Of a stretch of DNA of 42,676 bases, positions 1 through 8,653 are shown in pieces (the stretch's first letter is position 1; the number at the start of each line of letters is the position of its first letter). The translations under genes and the position numbers were made by a program. This DNA is from Rhodoferax sp. OV413. Lineage in GTDB: Bacteria; Pseudomonadota; Gammaproteobacteria; Pseudomonadales; Pseudohongiellaceae. Under the pieces are notes generated by a model. The model was not told the origin of the DNA, ran no database searches, and worked only from the letters and a program-made list of their open reading frames with translations. The stretch is taken from positions 1-42,676 of the forward strand of contig CALQJO020000026.1 in the NCBI GenBank assembly GCA_943330915.2, written 5' to 3'.

Positions 1-23
1 CGGCTGCCGTCTGCTGTTTCAGA

Positions 24-1847
24 TTAACGCGCTGCTGAACCGCGGCTGGCACGTTTTCGGTCGCTTTCTGTCAGATTTTTTTTACGAATACGGATGCTCA
101 GCGGCGTAATCTCCACCAGCTCGTCTTCGTCGATGAATTCCATCGCCTGTTCCAAGGTATGTTTGGTCGGCGGCGTCAGGACGATGTTTTCGTCAGTTCC
201 TGACGCACGTACGTTAGTGAGCTGCTTGCCTTTGATCGGATTAACGACCAGATCATTATCGCGGCTGTGAAGGCCTATAATCATGCCTTCATACACCTCA
301 ATGTTTGGCTCAATAAACAGACGGCCACGCTCCTGCAACATCCACAGGGAATAACCCAGCGCCTTGCCGGTCACCATAGACACCAGCACCCCGTTTTTAC
401 GTGCCGCCAGCTCACCCTGCTTGACCGCGCCATAATGATCAAACACATGGTTCATCATGCCGGTGCCAGATGTCATACTCATAAACATGGAACGGAAACC
501 AATCAAACCGCGTGTCGGTATTTCAAAGGTCAGGCGTACACGCCCTTTGCCATCGGGTAACATATCCTGCATTTCTGCGCGGCGCAGGCCGAGCTCTTCA
601 ATCACTGCGCCCTGATGCTCATCGTTACAGTCGATGACCAGTGCTTCGTAGGGCTCCTGCATGACGCCTTCAACTTCTTTCATGATTACTTCAGGACGGG
701 AGACGGCCAGCTCAAAACCTTCACGGCGCATGGATTCGATCAGCACCGACAAATGTAATTCTCCTCGGCCGGATACTTTATATTTGTCTGCTGATTCACC
801 TGGCTCAACCCGCAACGCAACGTTGTGTATCAATTCACGCTCAAGTCTGTCCTTGAGATTACGGGTCGTGACGTACTTGCCCTCTCGTCCGGCAAACGGT
901 GAATCATTTACCTGGAAAGTCATGCTGATGGTTGGCTGATCAACCGTCAGCGGGGGCATGGCTTCAATATGCTCTGGATCACAGATAGTGTCGGAGATGT
1001 GCAACTTGTCGATGCCAGTTATACAGATGATTTCACCGGCAGTGGCTTCCGGCACATCGATACGCTCCAGTCCCAGGTGACTCTTCACCTGCAGAATTTT
1101 GCCTTTACGCTGGTTGCCCTCAACGTCAACAATTACGACCTGCATGTTGGGCTTGGCGATACCACCGGTCACACGGCCGATACCAATAACACCCACATAA
1201 CTGTTGTAGTCCAGGGCACTGATCTGCATACGGAAAGGCGCGTCGATGTTGACGGGGGGAGGCGGTACAAACTTGATAATAGTGTCAAACAACGGATCCA
1301 TGTTGTCGCTCATGGTATCCGCTTCCAGGCCCGCGATACCGTTCAGTGCCGAGGCGTAAACTACCGGAAAATCCAGCTGTTCGTCCGTGGCACCGAGTCG
1401 GTCAAACAGATCAAATACTTCACCAAGCACCCAGTCCGGACGCGCGCCGGGGCGGTCGATTTTGTTGATAACTACAATAGGGTGCAGACCCTGCGCAAAG
1501 GCTTTCTGAGTCACAAACCGGGTTTGCGGCATCGGTCCGTCAACGGCGTCAACCAACAGCAGCACGCTGTCTACCATCGACATTACACGCTCTACCTCAC
1601 CACCAAAGTCAGCGTGACCCGGGGTATCTACAATGTTGATGTGGTAACCGTTCCAGTTAATAGCGGTGTTTTTGGCCAGAATGGTAATACCACGTTCTTT
1701 CTCCTGATCGTTGGAGTCCATGACTCGCTCAACATTCCCACCACGGGTGTTCAGCGTGCCGGAGAGGTTCAGCAGTTTATCAACCAGAGTAGTCTTGCCA
1801 TGGTCAACGTGGGCGATAATGGCGATGTTGCGGATTTTTTCAATCAC
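24..1847 (-). CDS. typA: Ribosome-associated GTPase TypA/BipA
   Basis: This is a translational GTPase of the EF-G/LepA superfamily that binds the ribosome and is linked to stress response and 50S assembly. The N-terminal GTPase domain shows G1 AHVDHGKT (residues about 12-19), G3 DTPGH and G4 NKID. EF-G-like domains and the TypA-specific C-terminal domain follow. I start it at the GTG at 1847, which gives 607 residues, the usual TypA length, and the typical [19 protein letters not shown] beginning. An AGG lies nine bases upstream. The open frame extends to a TTG at 1964, but that codon lies upstream of the predicted -35 box, so it would not be transcribed. The gene is monocistronic as far as visible. 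Identification is secure; the GTG start is well supported. Confidence 0.95.
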   Translation of the reverse strand: MIEKIRNIAIIAHVDHGKTTLVDKLLNLSGTLNTRGGNVERVMDSNDQEKERGITILAKNTAINWNGYHINIVDTPGHADFGGEVERVMSMVDSVLLLVDAVDGPMPQTRFVTQKAFAQGLHPIVVINKIDRPGARPDWVLGEVFDLFDRLGATDEQLDFPVVYASALNGIAGLEADTMSDNMDPLFDTIIKFVPPPPVNIDAPFRMQISALDYNSYVGVIGIGRVTGGIAKPNMQVVIVDVEGNQRKGKILQVKSHLGLERIDVPEATAGEIICITGIDKLHISDTICDPEHIEAMPPLTVDQPTISMTFQVNDSPFAGREGKYVTTRNLKDRLERELIHNVALRVEPGESADKYKVSGRGELHLSVLIESMRREGFELAVSRPEVIMKEVEGVMQEPYEALVIDCNDEHQGAVIEELGLRRAEMQDMLPDGKGRVRLTFEIPTRGLIGFRSMFMSMTSGTGMMNHVFDHYGAVKQGELAARKNGVLVSMVTGKALGYSLWMLQERGRLFIEPNIEVYEGMIIGLHSRDNDLVVNPIKGKQLTNVRASGTDENIVLTPPTKHTLEQAMEFIDEDELVEITPLSIRIRKKNLTESDRKRASRGSAAR

Positions 1848-1930
1848 GGAAAAGAACCTGTAAATAAGAAGATTGCTGCGACGCTTGGCCGCAGATGGAT
1901 CATGCAGATCACTAACAAAAATGGCGGCAG

Positions 1931-1960
1931 AGTATACAACGGACTGCGGGGGCTTGTCAG
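1931..1960 (-). promoter_or_regulatory. Predicted sigma-70 promoter of typA
   Basis: On the minus strand a -35 box CTGACA (plus positions 1955-1960) and a -10 box TATACT (1931-1936) are separated by 18 bases. Each box differs from consensus at one position. Transcription would start near 1924, leaving a leader of about 75 bases before the GTG start at 1847. This was read by eye and has not been tested experimentally. Confidence 0.5.
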
Positions 1961-2028
1961 TCAACTATTTATGACAAACTAACGCACCAAAAAAGCGCAC
2001 TTAAAACATCTTAAAACACTGAGCACTC

Positions 2029-2419
2029 TCACGACCGTTAAACACCTAAAGTAAAGAAGCCAGCGTGTTTAAGATGAGATGCTTGCTGTAGAGTCATCAT
2101 GCCCTTTTAACTGTTGCTCAACAACAACCATATTGAGGTAAATGGATGCCCTCCCTGACGCTAGCAGCGGACAGCAGAAGTGCGCCGCTCAACTGTCCTG
2201 GCTCTATGCGCAATAAAACATCCAACACTTGTTTCCCCTGTATTTTGTTGTCATCCGGGGTTTGCACTTCCAGAATGTCCCAATCACCAGTTACACTGAC
2301 TCCGCTATTGAGTATCTGAGCATGATTCTCAGGTTGCGACGCAGAACCTGGACCAGACGATGCCTGACCGGGCGAGTTTTGATGGTGATTTCGGGGAAAA
2401 ATCTGATCAGGTAACGCAT
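2029..2419 (-). pseudogene. thiI: Decayed thiI remnant: both ends kept, middle deleted
   Basis: ThiI is the tRNA 4-thiouridine synthetase and thiazole sulfur carrier, normally about 480 residues. From the ATG at 2419 the frame reads MRYLIRFFPEITIKTRPVR, the classic ThiI N-terminus, and continues to ...RRNLRIMLR. It then hits a stop after AESV. One frame over, the homology resumes as VTGDWDILEVQTPDD...LLRIEPG, matching ThiI up to about residue 77, so one base has been lost near 2310. At the far end (about 2038-2090) a third stretch reads KGMMTLQQASHLKHAGFF..GV, a stop, then RS and stop. It resembles the extreme C-terminus of ThiI (KGVMSRLQA...VYRP), with the Tyr codon turned into TAA. The THUMP remainder, the PP-loop SGGFDS motif and most of the rhodanese domain are missing. 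The position between typA and glnA is where Pseudomonas carries thiI. The call rests on remembered ThiI sequences; the N-terminal match is strong and the C-terminal match moderate. Confidence 0.8.
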
Positions 2420-2470
2420 TAAAATCTCTGCGGCGAGTCTGGCACCATAACAGGGCTTGACCATGGTTAT

Positions 2471-2487
2471 TGCACCTTAATGGTGCG
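2471..2487. promoter_or_regulatory. NtrC enhancer site upstream of glnA
   Basis: The sequence TGCACCttaaTGGTGCG matches the NtrC dyad TGCACY-N4-TGGTGCA at every defined position except the last. Its centre lies about 96 bases before the start predicted from the sigma-54 promoter at 2549, a normal enhancer distance. It sits just upstream of the dead thiI, in the gap between divergently oriented genes. Confidence 0.8.
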
Positions 2488-2521
2488 TTTTTATAGGCGC
2501 CTAGCAAACAAGCGTCTGATT

Positions 2522-2534
2522 TATCAAGCTATTG
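2522..2534. promoter_or_regulatory. Predicted IHF binding site between enhancer and promoter
   Basis: TATCAAgctaTTG fits the IHF consensus WATCAA-N4-TTR exactly. It lies between the NtrC site (2471-2487) and the sigma-54 promoter (2549-2564), where IHF bending helps NtrC contact the polymerase at many sigma-54 promoters. The motif is short and could occur by chance; its placement is the main support. Confidence 0.5.
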
Positions 2535-2548
2535 CGCAGCCATTCTGG

Positions 2549-2564
2549 TGGCACGCATTTTGCT
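2549..2564 (+). promoter_or_regulatory. Sigma-54 promoter of glnA
   Basis: TGGCACG-catt-TTGCT matches the sigma-54 consensus TGGCACR-N4-TTGCW with no mismatch. It has the GG (-24) at 2550-2551 and the GC (-12) at 2562-2563. Transcription is predicted to begin near 2575, giving glnA a leader of about 150 bases. With the NtrC site and ntrBC nearby, glnA should be induced under nitrogen limitation. Confidence 0.85.
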
Positions 2565-2725
2565 GAACACTCTGAACTCGGGGACTGAGCGGCCGCCACA
2601 GTATTGTGCCGTCTGCCCGTACTGTTGAGCGCAGATTGCTACAGCATCAGTAACTCGTGGCTGACGCCGATATAAAAATCCCGGCAAAGTCACTCTTTAT
2701 TTCTAGATCAAACGGAGGATCAGGA

Positions 2726-4132
2726 ATGTCTAAAACTTTAGAAATGATCAAAGAACATAATGCAAAGTGGGTAGACCTCCGTTTTACGGACACTAAGGGT
2801 AAGGAACAGCACGTGACTTTCCCGGTCTCCAAAGTCGACGAAACCTTTCTTGAGGGCGTGATGTTTGACGGTTCATCGGTCGCTGGTTGGAAAGGTATCA
2901 ACGAGTCAGACATGATTCTGCGCCCGGACGACAGCACTGCGGTACTTGATCCGTTTGCTGACGAGATTCAGGTTAACCTGCGTTGCGACATTATCGAGCC
3001 ACGCACCATGCAGGGATACAATCGCGATCCGCGCTCTGTGGCACGACGCGCTGAAGAGTATCTAAAATCTACCGGTATCGCGGACAAGGCGTTCTTCGGA
3101 CCGGAAAACGAATTTTTTGTGTTTGACGACATCAAGTGGCACGTTGGCATGGATCGGTCTTTCTTCCAGATCGGCAGTGACGAAGCAGCCTGGTCAAGCG
3201 ACAAGAAAATAGAAGGCGGCAATATGGGTCACCGTAACCGCGTCAAAGGCGGCTACTTCCCGGTTCCACCCGTCGATGCATTGCACGACCTGCGTGGCGC
3301 CATGTGCGATACCATGGCCTCCATGGGCATCGACGTTGAACTGCACCACCACGAAGTTGCCAATGCCGGCCAGTGTGAGATCGGCGCAAAATTCAATACG
3401 CTGGTTGCCAAGGCTGACGAAGTACAGATTCTTAAGTACTGCATCCTGAGCACAGCACACGCCTACGGCAAAACTGCAACCTTTATGCCCAAGCCACTGG
3501 TTGGTGACAACGGTTCAGGCATGCACGTTCACATGTCCCTGTCCAAAGATGGCAAAAACACATTTGCGGGTGATGGCTACGCTGGTCTATCTGATACTGC
3601 GCTGTACTACATTGGCGGCATCATCAAACACGCGAAGACACTGAACGCCTTCGGTAACGCGTCTACCAACTCGTACAAGCGACTGGTGAAAGGTTTTGAG
3701 GCTCCGACACTGCTGGCCTACTCGTCACGCAACCGTTCTGCTTCCATACGTATTCCTTACATTCTGGGCGGCAACCCACGCGCCATCCGTATCGAAGTAC
3801 GTTTTGGCGACAACACTGCCAACCCTTACCTGTACTTCGCCGCGCTGCTGATGGCAGGTCTGGACGGTATTCAGAACAAGATTCACCCCGGAGATCCGGC
3901 TTCCAAAGACCTGTATGACCTGGAGCCAGAAGAAGAAGCGCTGATTCCGAAGGTGTGTTACTCACTGGACGAAGCACTGGACAATCTGGATGCCAACCGT
4001 GACTTCCTCAAGAAAGGTGGCGTTTTCTGCGACGACCTAATCGATGCGTACATCGAACTGAAGCGTCAGGATTGCACTCGTTTGAACATGTCTACGCACC
4101 CCGTAGAGTTCGACATGTACTACAGCCTGTAA
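2726..4132 (+). CDS. glnA: Glutamine synthetase type I (GSI-beta)
   Basis: The enzyme makes glutamine from glutamate, ammonia and ATP and is the entry point of nitrogen assimilation; the family forms a dodecamer in the cytoplasm. The start at ATG 2726 follows a strong GGAGG (2714-2718) and gives 468 residues, the usual length. An upstream in-frame GTG at 2657 would add 23 residues without family resemblance. Visible motifs are [10 protein letters not shown] (about 46-55), the metal and glutamate-binding PENEFFVFD and [20 protein letters not shown], the ATP-binding [10 protein letters not shown] and [10 protein letters not shown], and the adenylylation site DLYDLEPEE with Tyr397. That tyrosine implies control by GlnE. 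Transcription is predicted from the sigma-54 promoter at 2549, and a strong terminator follows at 4161-4197. Confidence 0.97.
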   Translation: MSKTLEMIKEHNAKWVDLRFTDTKGKEQHVTFPVSKVDETFLEGVMFDGSSVAGWKGINESDMILRPDDSTAVLDPFADEIQVNLRCDIIEPRTMQGYNRDPRSVARRAEEYLKSTGIADKAFFGPENEFFVFDDIKWHVGMDRSFFQIGSDEAAWSSDKKIEGGNMGHRNRVKGGYFPVPPVDALHDLRGAMCDTMASMGIDVELHHHEVANAGQCEIGAKFNTLVAKADEVQILKYCILSTAHAYGKTATFMPKPLVGDNGSGMHVHMSLSKDGKNTFAGDGYAGLSDTALYYIGGIIKHAKTLNAFGNASTNSYKRLVKGFEAPTLLAYSSRNRSASIRIPYILGGNPRAIRIEVRFGDNTANPYLYFAALLMAGLDGIQNKIHPGDPASKDLYDLEPEEEALIPKVCYSLDEALDNLDANRDFLKKGGVFCDDLIDAYIELKRQDCTRLNMSTHPVEFDMYYSL

Positions 4133-4160
4133 CAACCAGCCGCTAAAAGCTGTCTGAAGA

Positions 4161-4197
4161 ATCGCCTGCGCGGGACATCCGGCAGGCGATTTTTTTT
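4161..4197 (+). terminator. Rho-independent terminator of glnA
   Basis: A perfect nine-base stem ATCGCCTGC / GCAGGCGAT with a 12-base loop is followed directly by a run of T residues to 4197. It starts 28 bases after the glnA stop codon. It should largely separate glnA transcription from ntrBC. Confidence 0.9.
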
Positions 4198-4226
4198 GGC
4201 CGCAAAAATAAACAATTCTGGCATCA

Positions 4227-4243
4227 AGCACTATTTTGGTGCA
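4227..4243. promoter_or_regulatory. NtrC binding site upstream of ntrBC
   Basis: AGCACTatttTGGTGCA fits TGCACY-N4-TGGTGCA with only the first base different. It lies in the 313-base gap between glnA and ntrB, downstream of the terminator. No sigma-54 promoter is visible nearby. As at the Escherichia coli glnL promoter, NtrC bound here could repress its own operon. I saw no convincing sigma-70 boxes around it, and nothing else in the rest of this gap. Confidence 0.65.
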
Positions 4244-4445
4244 TTGTATTTTGCGCGTGACTGAATCAGGTGCGCCGTCCATCCCTGCAGTCACCGTACA
4301 CGCCTCAAAAACCGTTGAACCTGTTCAGTTTCCGACCTGACACAGCCAGCCTCATCATGGTTTGGAACTTGCATGCATCTGCTGATGATCCGGATTGGCA
4401 GTGATAAACCCCGGGCTCGTTTGTTTCTGGAACCAGCTAAAAACC

Positions 4446-5573
4446 ATGTTTGATAGCAGCAACCCAAAACTATGCAGGCGACTTCTGGACAGCATGTCTA
4501 CCGCCGTACTATTGCTGGATACCGAGCTACGCCTGCAGTACATCAATCTGGCGGCAGAAAGCCTGTTGGCGGTCAGTGGCAGACAGCTGCAAAATATCTT
4601 TATCGGAGATATTTTTGTTAACGCCGAGCAGGACGTGCAGGACATACGGCAGGCGCTTGCCTTGCAGCACAGTTTTACCAAACGCAAAGCCCAGCTGCAA
4701 TTAAGCAGCGGGCGCATGCTGCAGGGAGATTACACGGTCACGCCGCTTCTTGATTTTGTCGACGTGTCCATCCTAATCGAAGTGCAGGGTACAAATTATG
4801 CGGAGCGCATCAGTCGCGACGAGAACATGATTTCCACCCACGAAACCACTCGCGAACTTGTCCGCGGCCTGGCCCATGAAATCAAGAATCCGCTCGGTGG
4901 TATTCGCGGCGCGGCACAGTTGCTGGCGGCTGAACTGCCAAATTCAGAGCTGACCGACTATACCAACGTCATCATTGAAGAGGCTGATCGCCTGCATAAG
5001 CTGGTTGACCGACTGGTAGGATCACGCAAACCCATGGAGTTTCGCAAACTGAATATCCATGAAGTGCTGGAACGTGTGCGCAACCTGATCGAAGCGGAGG
5101 TGCGCGATCGTGACATCAGCGTCGAGCGTGATTACGATCCAAGTATTCCGGAACTGCTGGGTGATTCCGAACAACTGATACAGGCGGTGCTCAATATTGT
5201 CCGCAATGCCGTGCAAGCGCTGGAAAGCCCGCATGTCAAACACCGTTCAGGGCTGATAGAACTCAAAACTCGCATCATGCGCAACATCACCATCGGAACT
5301 GTTTTCCACAAACTGGTGACCCGCATTGAAGTTGTTGACAACGGGCCAGGCGTCCCTCCTGAACTGATCGACAGTATCTTTTTCCCAATGATCAGTGGTC
5401 GCGCTGAAGGAACCGGCCTGGGACTGTCCATCGCGCATTCCATCATCAATCAGCACAAAGGCATCATTGAGTGCAAGAGCCAGCCGGGCTGCACCCGGTT
5501 TACCATTTATCTGCCAGTGTTGCGCCAAACACCGGCGCCCAACCTGTTTAACTCCGGTCAGACAGGTACATAG
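4446..5573 (+). CDS. glnL: Nitrogen regulation sensor kinase/phosphatase NtrB
   Basis: NtrB is a soluble PAS-containing histidine kinase and phosphatase. It phosphorylates NtrC when nitrogen is scarce and reverses this when bound by PII. From ATG 4446 it has 375 residues: an N-terminal PAS region (LLLDTELRLQYINLAAESLL, about 22-41), the DHp H-box GLAHEIKNPLGGIRGAAQ with His144, the N-box IVRNAVQAL, the G1 box VVDNGPGVP and a GTGLGLSIAHSII G2 box. No membrane segment is present, as expected for NtrB. An in-frame TTG at 4395 would add 17 residues; neither start has a good ribosome binding site, so the 5' end is uncertain. ntrC follows 21 bases downstream. Confidence 0.93.
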   Translation: MFDSSNPKLCRRLLDSMSTAVLLLDTELRLQYINLAAESLLAVSGRQLQNIFIGDIFVNAEQDVQDIRQALALQHSFTKRKAQLQLSSGRMLQGDYTVTPLLDFVDVSILIEVQGTNYAERISRDENMISTHETTRELVRGLAHEIKNPLGGIRGAAQLLAAELPNSELTDYTNVIIEEADRLHKLVDRLVGSRKPMEFRKLNIHEVLERVRNLIEAEVRDRDISVERDYDPSIPELLGDSEQLIQAVLNIVRNAVQALESPHVKHRSGLIELKTRIMRNITIGTVFHKLVTRIEVVDNGPGVPPELIDSIFFPMISGRAEGTGLGLSIAHSIINQHKGIIECKSQPGCTRFTIYLPVLRQTPAPNLFNSGQTGT

Positions 5574-5594
5574 CGTTCACAGAGTATAGAAACC

Positions 5595-7028
5595 ATGAGC
5601 AAACATAATACGGTCTGGGTTCTGGATGATGATAAGTCGATTCGTTGGGTGCTGGAGAAGTCACTCAGCAGATCTGGCCTGCACACACAAAGCTTTGAGA
5701 ATGGCGATGATCTGTTGCACCGGCTGGAGAAGGAGCGGCCAGACGCAATCATCAGCGACATCCGCATGCCCGGCATCAATGGTCTTGATCTGCTATCAAC
5801 CGTTCATGAGCGATTCCCGCAACTGCCGGTGATTATCATGACCGCGCACTCGGACCTGGACAGCGCGGTTTCATCCTATAGCCGCGGTGCGTTTGAATAC
5901 CTGCCCAAACCGTTTGACATTGAAGAGGCCGTGGCCATGACACAGCGTGCATTGGAACATGCACGCGAGCAGGACATTGAAATCCCATCTCCGATCATCG
6001 AAAGCAGCAAAGAAATCATTGGTGAAGCGCCGGCGATGCAGGAAGTTTTCCGGGCGATCGGCAGGCTCTCGCAGTCAAACATTACTGTGCTTATCAACGG
6101 CGAATCCGGCACTGGCAAAGAACTGGTGGCGCACGCCCTGCACAAACACAGCCCTCGTCGCGAACGCCAGTTCATTGCCCTTAACGTTGCCGCTATTCCC
6201 AAAGATCTGATCGAGTCAGAGTTGTTTGGTCATGAAAAAGGCTCGTTCACCGGCGCCACCGCACACCGCACCGGGCGTTTTGAACAAGCCAATGGGGGCA
6301 CTCTGTTTCTGGACGAAATCGGTGATATGCCCGCTGAGACCCAGACCCGACTGTTGCGCGTGCTCTCCGATGGCGAGTTTTACCGGGTCGGCGGCACAAC
6401 GCCGATCAAAGTCGACGTACGCATCATTGCAGCAACCCACCAGAATCTCGAAAAACTGGTTGCACAGCACTTGTTCCGAGAAGACCTTTTCCATCGCCTT
6501 AACGTGATTCGCATCCACATTCCGCGCCTTCGCGACCGCCGGGAAGATATCCCACGGCTGGCCCGGCACTTCCTGGCCAAGGCAGCTGAAGAACTTGATG
6601 TGGAATGCAAGGTATTGCGCCCGGAAACCGAAAAGTACATTACCGGCCTGAATTGGCCAGGCAATGTTCGGCAACTGGAAAATTTTTGTCGCTGGATAAC
6701 CGTGATGGCATCCAGCCGCGAAGTGCGGTTGGATGACCTGCCGCCTGAACTGATGGAACATCAGGCACAAAACAGCAACGCGCGTGACTGGACCCAATTG
6801 CTGGATGAGTGGGCGGATCAGGAGCTTAATCTCGGACACAAAGGCATTCTGGAACAGGCGACACCGGAATTTGAGCGCACTATGATTAACGTGGCGCTCA
6901 AACATACCCTTGGCCGTCGCCGCGATGCCGCCTTGCTACTGGGCTGGGGCCGGAATACCTTGACCCGCAAAATCAAGGAGTTAGGCATCGACGATGGCCA
7001 GCCAGATGTGGATGACAACGACGACTGA
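5595..7028 (+). CDS. glnG: Nitrogen regulation response regulator NtrC
   Basis: NtrC is the sigma-54 enhancer-binding activator of nitrogen-starvation genes. The 477 residues contain a receiver domain with Asp55 (ISDIRMPG). An AAA+ domain follows with Walker A GESGTGKE (169-176), the sigma-54-contacting loop GSFTGA (216-221, usually GAFTGA) and Walker [11 protein letters not shown] (235-244). A C-terminal Fis-type helix-turn-helix ends the protein ([20 protein letters not shown]). It lies directly behind ntrB and is presumably cotranscribed with it. Matching binding sites occur at 2471 and 4227 in this window, consistent with control of glnA and of its own operon. Confidence 0.97.
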   Translation: MSKHNTVWVLDDDKSIRWVLEKSLSRSGLHTQSFENGDDLLHRLEKERPDAIISDIRMPGINGLDLLSTVHERFPQLPVIIMTAHSDLDSAVSSYSRGAFEYLPKPFDIEEAVAMTQRALEHAREQDIEIPSPIIESSKEIIGEAPAMQEVFRAIGRLSQSNITVLINGESGTGKELVAHALHKHSPRRERQFIALNVAAIPKDLIESELFGHEKGSFTGATAHRTGRFEQANGGTLFLDEIGDMPAETQTRLLRVLSDGEFYRVGGTTPIKVDVRIIAATHQNLEKLVAQHLFREDLFHRLNVIRIHIPRLRDRREDIPRLARHFLAKAAEELDVECKVLRPETEKYITGLNWPGNVRQLENFCRWITVMASSREVRLDDLPPELMEHQAQNSNARDWTQLLDEWADQELNLGHKGILEQATPEFERTMINVALKHTLGRRRDAALLLGWGRNTLTRKIKELGIDDGQPDVDDNDD

Positions 7029-7051
7029 TCTCTGCCACACATCATGACAAA

Positions 7052-7075
7052 GCTCAGGTTGAAAAATACCTGAGC
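7052..7075 (+). other. Hairpin after ntrC, possible weak terminator
   Basis: GCTCAGGT and ACCTGAGC form a perfect eight-base stem around an eight-base AT-rich loop, 24 bases after the ntrC stop. No T run follows, so it may slow or protect the transcript end without being an intrinsic terminator. It lies 80 bases before the ABC transporter operon. Confidence 0.35.
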
Positions 7076-7154
7076 GCAACCTATATTTGCCGCACCACAT
7101 TACACGGTCACCCGCAACAGGTGGTCTGTTAACTCGCGATGGGCAAATAACAAT

Positions 7155-7907
7155 ATGATTGAAATCAGTCACATCACCAGAAAATTTGAACACTTCACTG
7201 CCGTAGACGATCTGAGTTTTTCCGTTGCTGAAGGCGAAGTGCTGGGCTTTCTTGGTCCTAACGGTGCCGGCAAGTCGACCACCATGAAAATCATCACCGG
7301 ATTTTTGGCACCCAGCTCGGGCCGCGTCAGCATTGATGGTCACGATATCGCTGAAAACCCGATGTCTGCCAAGGCTCTGATCGGTTACCTACCCGAAGGC
7401 GCGCCCAGCTACCCGGACATGAGTGTCATCAGTTTTCTGGAGTTCATCGCAGACATCCGTGGACTGAGCGGCGCACAAAAGCAGCAGCGCATCGAAAAAG
7501 TTATCAATGATGTCGAGTTGTCCAGTGTCTGCCACCAAACCATCGAGACTCTGTCCAAAGGCTTCAAGCGTCGGGTCGGGCTGGCACAAGCCATCCTGCA
7601 TGATCCTAAGGTGTTGATTCTCGACGAACCCACCGACGGACTCGATCCCAATCAGAAACACCAGGTTCGCAATCTGATCCGCAACCTCGCCAAAGACAAA
7701 ATAGTGATAGTGTCTACTCACATCCTTGAGGAGGTCAGCGCAGTCTGTACCCGGGCTATTATCATTAACAAGGGGCGTATTGTGGCGGACGCCGCGCCGG
7801 CCGAACTGGAGGCAGCAGCCCCTGCAGAATTTATCATTGAGAGCCAGGCGTCACCGGGCAAACTGGAAGCCTTCTTCCGTAGCGTGACCACCGCGGGAGC
7901 ACAATAA
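7155..7907 (+). CDS. ABC-2 type exporter ATP-binding protein, GldA-like
   Basis: This is the ATPase subunit of an ABC exporter, 250 residues. Walker A GPNGAGKST lies at 34-42, the signature region reads LSKGFKRRVGLAQAI, Walker B is VLILDEPTDGLDP, and the switch histidine occurs in IVSTHILEEV. The permease gene starts two bases after its stop, and the auxiliary membrane protein follows. This trio resembles GldA/GldF/GldG of gliding Bacteroidetes, but homologues are widespread in non-gliding Gammaproteobacteria, where the substrate is not known to me. Gliding should not be inferred. Confidence 0.88.
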   Translation: MIEISHITRKFEHFTAVDDLSFSVAEGEVLGFLGPNGAGKSTTMKIITGFLAPSSGRVSIDGHDIAENPMSAKALIGYLPEGAPSYPDMSVISFLEFIADIRGLSGAQKQQRIEKVINDVELSSVCHQTIETLSKGFKRRVGLAQAILHDPKVLILDEPTDGLDPNQKHQVRNLIRNLAKDKIVIVSTHILEEVSAVCTRAIIINKGRIVADAAPAELEAAAPAEFIIESQASPGKLEAFFRSVTTAGAQ

Positions 7908-7909
7908 TC

Positions 7910-8644
7910 ATGGGAAAAACCGGCATTATTTTTAAACGCGAGCTTTATGCGTACTTCAGCACACCACTCGCCTATGTATTTATTGTGATCTTCCTGGTGA
8001 TGAATGGCATTTTCACCTTTGATCTGGGCGGCTTTTTTATCCGCGGCCAGGCAGATCTGCAACCGTTTTTCAGTTTTCATCCCTGGCTCTACCTGTTTAT
8101 GATCCCGGCGTTGGCGATGGGTCTGTGGGCTGATGAACGCAAATCCGGCACCATAGAATTGCTGATGACACTGCCAATACGACTGCGTGATGCGGTACTA
8201 GGCAAGTTTCTGGCGGCCTGGGTACTGAGCGGTATCGCCCTGCTGCTGACGTTTCCGATCTGGATGACGGTCAACTACCTGGGATCTCCCGACAATGGCG
8301 TGATACTGGCTGCCTACATTGGCAGCTGGCTGATGGCCGGTGGTTTTCTTGCCATCGGCTCCTGTATGTCAGCACTCACACGAAACGCAGTGATTGCGTT
8401 CATTCTTACCGTGGCAATCTGTTTTGTGTTTGTTTCATCAGGCTCCCCTATTGTGCTTAACGCATTCTCGGGCTGGGCGCCGCAGATACTGCTGGATGCC
8501 ATCGCAACCCTGAGCTTCCTGACACATTTTGATGCCATCAACAAGGGTGTGCTGGATATCCGCGACCTGTTGTTTTTTGCGGCAGTGATCACAGCCTGGC
8601 TGTTGGCGTCCGCCATTGTTATTGAAATCAAGAAAGCGAACTAG
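7910..8644 (+). CDS. ABC-2 type transporter permease, GldF-like
   Basis: This integral membrane permease has 244 residues with about six hydrophobic segments, starting with LAYVFIVIFLVMNGIFTFDL. The typical ABC-2 membrane motif DERKSGTIELLMTLPIR follows the second segment. It sits between the ATPase gene (two-base gap) and the large auxiliary gene (nine-base gap), so the three are almost certainly one operon. The family exports unknown substrates or assists envelope assembly. Confidence 0.87.
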   Translation: MGKTGIIFKRELYAYFSTPLAYVFIVIFLVMNGIFTFDLGGFFIRGQADLQPFFSFHPWLYLFMIPALAMGLWADERKSGTIELLMTLPIRLRDAVLGKFLAAWVLSGIALLLTFPIWMTVNYLGSPDNGVILAAYIGSWLMAGGFLAIGSCMSALTRNAVIAFILTVAICFVFVSSGSPIVLNAFSGWAPQILLDAIATLSFLTHFDAINKGVLDIRDLLFFAAVITAWLLASAIVIEIKKAN

Positions 8645-8653
8645 GAGCTGGCC

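Noticed and set aside
969-1982. A long plus-strand frame of 337 codons opposite typA.
   Set aside because: It is antisense to the secure typA gene and has no recognisable motif; it is a shadow of typA codon usage.
2118-2507. An open frame of 129 codons on the minus strand between typA and glnA, as a hypothetical gene.
   Set aside because: It switches through non-homologous sequence at its start, overlaps the NtrC site, and only its middle matches ThiI. It is a composite frame through the thiI pseudogene.
4237-4254. TGGTGCA...TTTTGC near the second NtrC site as a sigma-54 promoter.
   Set aside because: The GG-to-GC distance is 15 bases, not the invariant 12, so sigma-54 polymerase would not recognise it.
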